From: Syngnathus acus
Taxonomy: Eukaryota > Chordata > Actinopteri > Syngnathiformes > Syngnathidae
Direction of reading: 5' to 3'
Length of the DNA stretch: 64,000 bases
Assembly (NCBI RefSeq): GCF_901709675.1
Contig: NC_051106.1
Span: 6,210,001-6,274,000, forward strand
In this document: positions 61,912 to 64,000 of the stretch, in pieces
Position numbering within the stretch: position 1 is the first letter of the stretch
How the letters are laid out: each line of letters opens with the position of its first letter
Position numbers and translations under genes: made by a program
Notes under the pieces: generated by a model
Told to the model about the DNA's origin: nothing
Databases searched by the model: none
The model's input: only the letters and a program-made list of their open reading frames with translations

Positions 61912-63972
61912 TTATGAATCTGAAAAAAAGAAAAACAGATGAGTCTCCCTCCTGTTTTCACTTAAAGTCATGTATCTGCATTTTTTTTAGAACTCCTCTT
62001 ACCTCTACATTCATATTTAAGATCAGAGAAGTACACCATCTCCTGAGAGAAGACGTACAACCCTAGTCGCCCTCCGGCATAGGTTTTGTCAAAGATGTTT
62101 CCAGAGTCTGCCATGATTCTCTTGCCCTCGTACATCACAACTCTAAAAAAACAAACAATCATTTAGATCATTTCAAATAATAAACATGTCAAGATTTATT
62201 TCTTGGTGTTTACAACTTACCTAATAAGCCCACTCTTTGGTCTATGGACAAGGTGCCATCTGTAGGCGGTGAAGTCCTTCCAGCCGATGTTCTTTGGGTC
62301 GTGCCACAGAGTACGAACCTGGAAATCAATAGATGTTAAAATATCTTCTAATCTTTAACCAAGAAAAGTTATACCAAATTGAGGGCTCACCTGTCCGGGT
62401 GTGTCTCCGGTGTGCCACAGTGCGTTCCTCAGGTGCTCACCAGGACCGGTGGTAGAGTTGACCACTTTGATGGAAAGGCCAGAGTAGCCTTGAGCCCGTG
62501 TGGGAGTGTGAGACCAATAGGTCTGTGTGATCTGCTTCCACATGACTGTGTAGAATCGAGAACTTGACTGGTAGCCAAACACAAAACCGGCGTAGTCGTC
62601 GTCTCGGTCTGTGTTGACGAAGAAGGTCCCGCTGAAGTCGACGGCGCTGAACTCATCGAAACCTTGTTGGGAGAGGAGATAGTTTAGATAGTTTAGGTTT
62701 TGCCAAGTCCGACATGGTTGCTAAGTGAATAGGTGGTTGCATACCAACGGCGATGCCTGGGTCACAGTTGACAGTCTGCACCAACTCCTTGCCCTGATGT
62801 CTGACCACCCAGTTGGGATCAATCTGAGAAGTGCCTTTAGGATCAAGAGGAACCATCTGGAAACGGCGGAAGTCGGTTTCACTGATGGCAAAGTTCTCTG
62901 GACAAACGTCATAAATATCCAGGACGTTGTCTTGGTCGAAATCGTCTTTGCACACATCGCCTCGGCCATCACCTAAAACGAAATATACATCGTGAGACAC
63001 AGATGTTCTAAATACATGATCAAGAAGATTGACTGAAGGAGTGACTCACCATCAGAGTCCAACTGGTCGGGGTTGAAGGCCAGCCTGCAATTGTCTTTGT
63101 CATCGGGAATGCCGTCGTTATCGTCATCGTGGTCACAGGCATCACCCTTGCCGTCTTTGTCGTGATCAGCCTGGTTGGCGTTTGGTATGTACGGGCAGTT
63201 GTCCAAATTGTTCTGATGGCCATCCTCATCAATGTCCTGGTTGTTGTCACACTTGTCTCCCACGAGATCCGAATCTGAGTCAGTCTGTTGGAGAAAGGAA
63301 TTTTTGGTTTTATGACCTGGACACTGGGAGATTGTTATTCTTTAGTATGAGAAACAATTCTTTGGATGGAATTTAAAACAGAGCCTTGGGCTCAGGCATG
63401 CAAGCGAGATCTATGTTCTTCAAATCACATTTCATTCACAGCTGGATTCGGCCGACACATTCCTTTCTTTCTTTAATGTCAATTTATAGCCTCTTTGGCT
63501 TCCAGACGCATCTTTGACATTTTTTCTCCGCACGCCATCGGGCCATGCTGAGAGACGAATAACGTAAAGCCGAGATCTGACCTTACCTGATCGGGGTTAT
63601 GCTCGAGGGGGCAGTTATCGCAGTGGTCTCCCACACCGTCCCGATCCGTATCCCTCTGATCCACATTATAAACATATGGGCAGTTGTCGTTCTCATTCAG
63701 AACGCCTGTTGAGTTGAAGCACATCGTTGTGTTAGCCTACGGCACCAAGCTAATGTTTCTTTAAGATCCTGGAAAGCTTTGAAACATAATATTACTGTAA
63801 ATGGTCACTTACCATCACCGTCAATATCCACAGCGCAGGCATCCCCCTCTCCGTTATTGTCCGTGTCGGTCTGGTCAGTGTTTGACTCGAAAATACAGTT
63901 GTCACATGTGTCACCAACATCATCCCTGTCGGCGTCATACTGAGCAGGGTTGTACACTCTCGGGCAGTTGTC
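61912..63972 (-). CDS. thbs1: Thrombospondin-1, C-terminal part (partial; 5' end outside window)
   Basis: A secreted trimeric matricellular glycoprotein that binds Ca2+, integrins and CD47. The last eight coding exons are present: 63972-63813, 63705-63587, 63284-63050, 62972-62745, 62662-62391, 62318-62221, 62142-62003, 61919-61912; 419 residues plus stop. The first four encode Ca2+-binding type 3 repeats with DxDxDG motifs such as [20 protein letters not shown]. The rest is the L-type lectin-like C-terminal domain, with [38 protein letters not shown] and [20 protein letters not shown]. The end is KYECRDS, where the last three codons come from an 8-nt coding part of the final exon (human ends ECRDP). 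THBS2 is the alternative; the wording and the fsip1 neighbour favour thbs1. The gene continues beyond base 64000. Confidence 0.95.
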
Positions 63973-64000
63973 CTAAGGAAATATCAAGGGAATGTCATTT

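Noticed and set aside
1-64000. CRISPR arrays, operons, prokaryotic mobile elements, viral insertions and tRNA/rRNA genes
   Set aside because: Looked for and not seen; the sequence is vertebrate nuclear DNA with spliced genes.

Overview
This window is vertebrate nuclear DNA, almost certainly from a teleost fish with a fairly compact genome. All genes are split by GT-AG introns, coding exons match vertebrate families closely, and introns and spacers hold short inverted-repeat elements typical of teleosts. I rebuilt eight protein genes by following splice phases; for the seven complete ones the summed coding length is a multiple of three.

Layout, left to right. (1) sipa1l1, minus strand, 20 coding exons from 12766 down to 846, with candidate non-coding first exons and a CpG-rich promoter near 23600-24060, so that a non-coding intron of about 11 kb fills 12785-23600. 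(2) gpx2, minus, 25662-24830: a selenoprotein with an in-frame TGA and a recognisable SECIS hairpin in its 3' UTR. (3) rab15, minus, 28504-26568, seven exons. (4) max, minus, 33140-30249, four exons. (5) slc10a1-like bile-acid transporter, plus, 35014-36560, five exons. (6) susd6, minus, 40059-37470, nine exons and five sushi modules. (7) fsip1, plus, 41156-59090, nine exons with two very long 3' introns. (8) the 3' part of thbs1, minus, 63972-61912, running off the right edge.

The genes are not an operon or pathway. They are a conserved neighbourhood: sipa1l1, gpx2, rab15, max, slc10a1 and susd6 have human counterparts on chromosome 14q, while fsip1 and thbs1 are neighbours on human 15q14. 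The window therefore joins two blocks that are separate in human, with the junction at the head-to-head susd6/fsip1 promoter region.

The points most worth a second look are the A-B-A-A-B sushi array of susd6 (human SUSD6 has one), the atypical C-terminus of rab15, a possible internal promoter in sipa1l1 that would make a protein without the RapGAP domain, a SECIS element and an antioxidant-response-like site around gpx2, and several short inverted-repeat elements. I found no sign of a wholly new multi-gene system. No database search was possible; orthology rests on recognised protein sequence and gene order.
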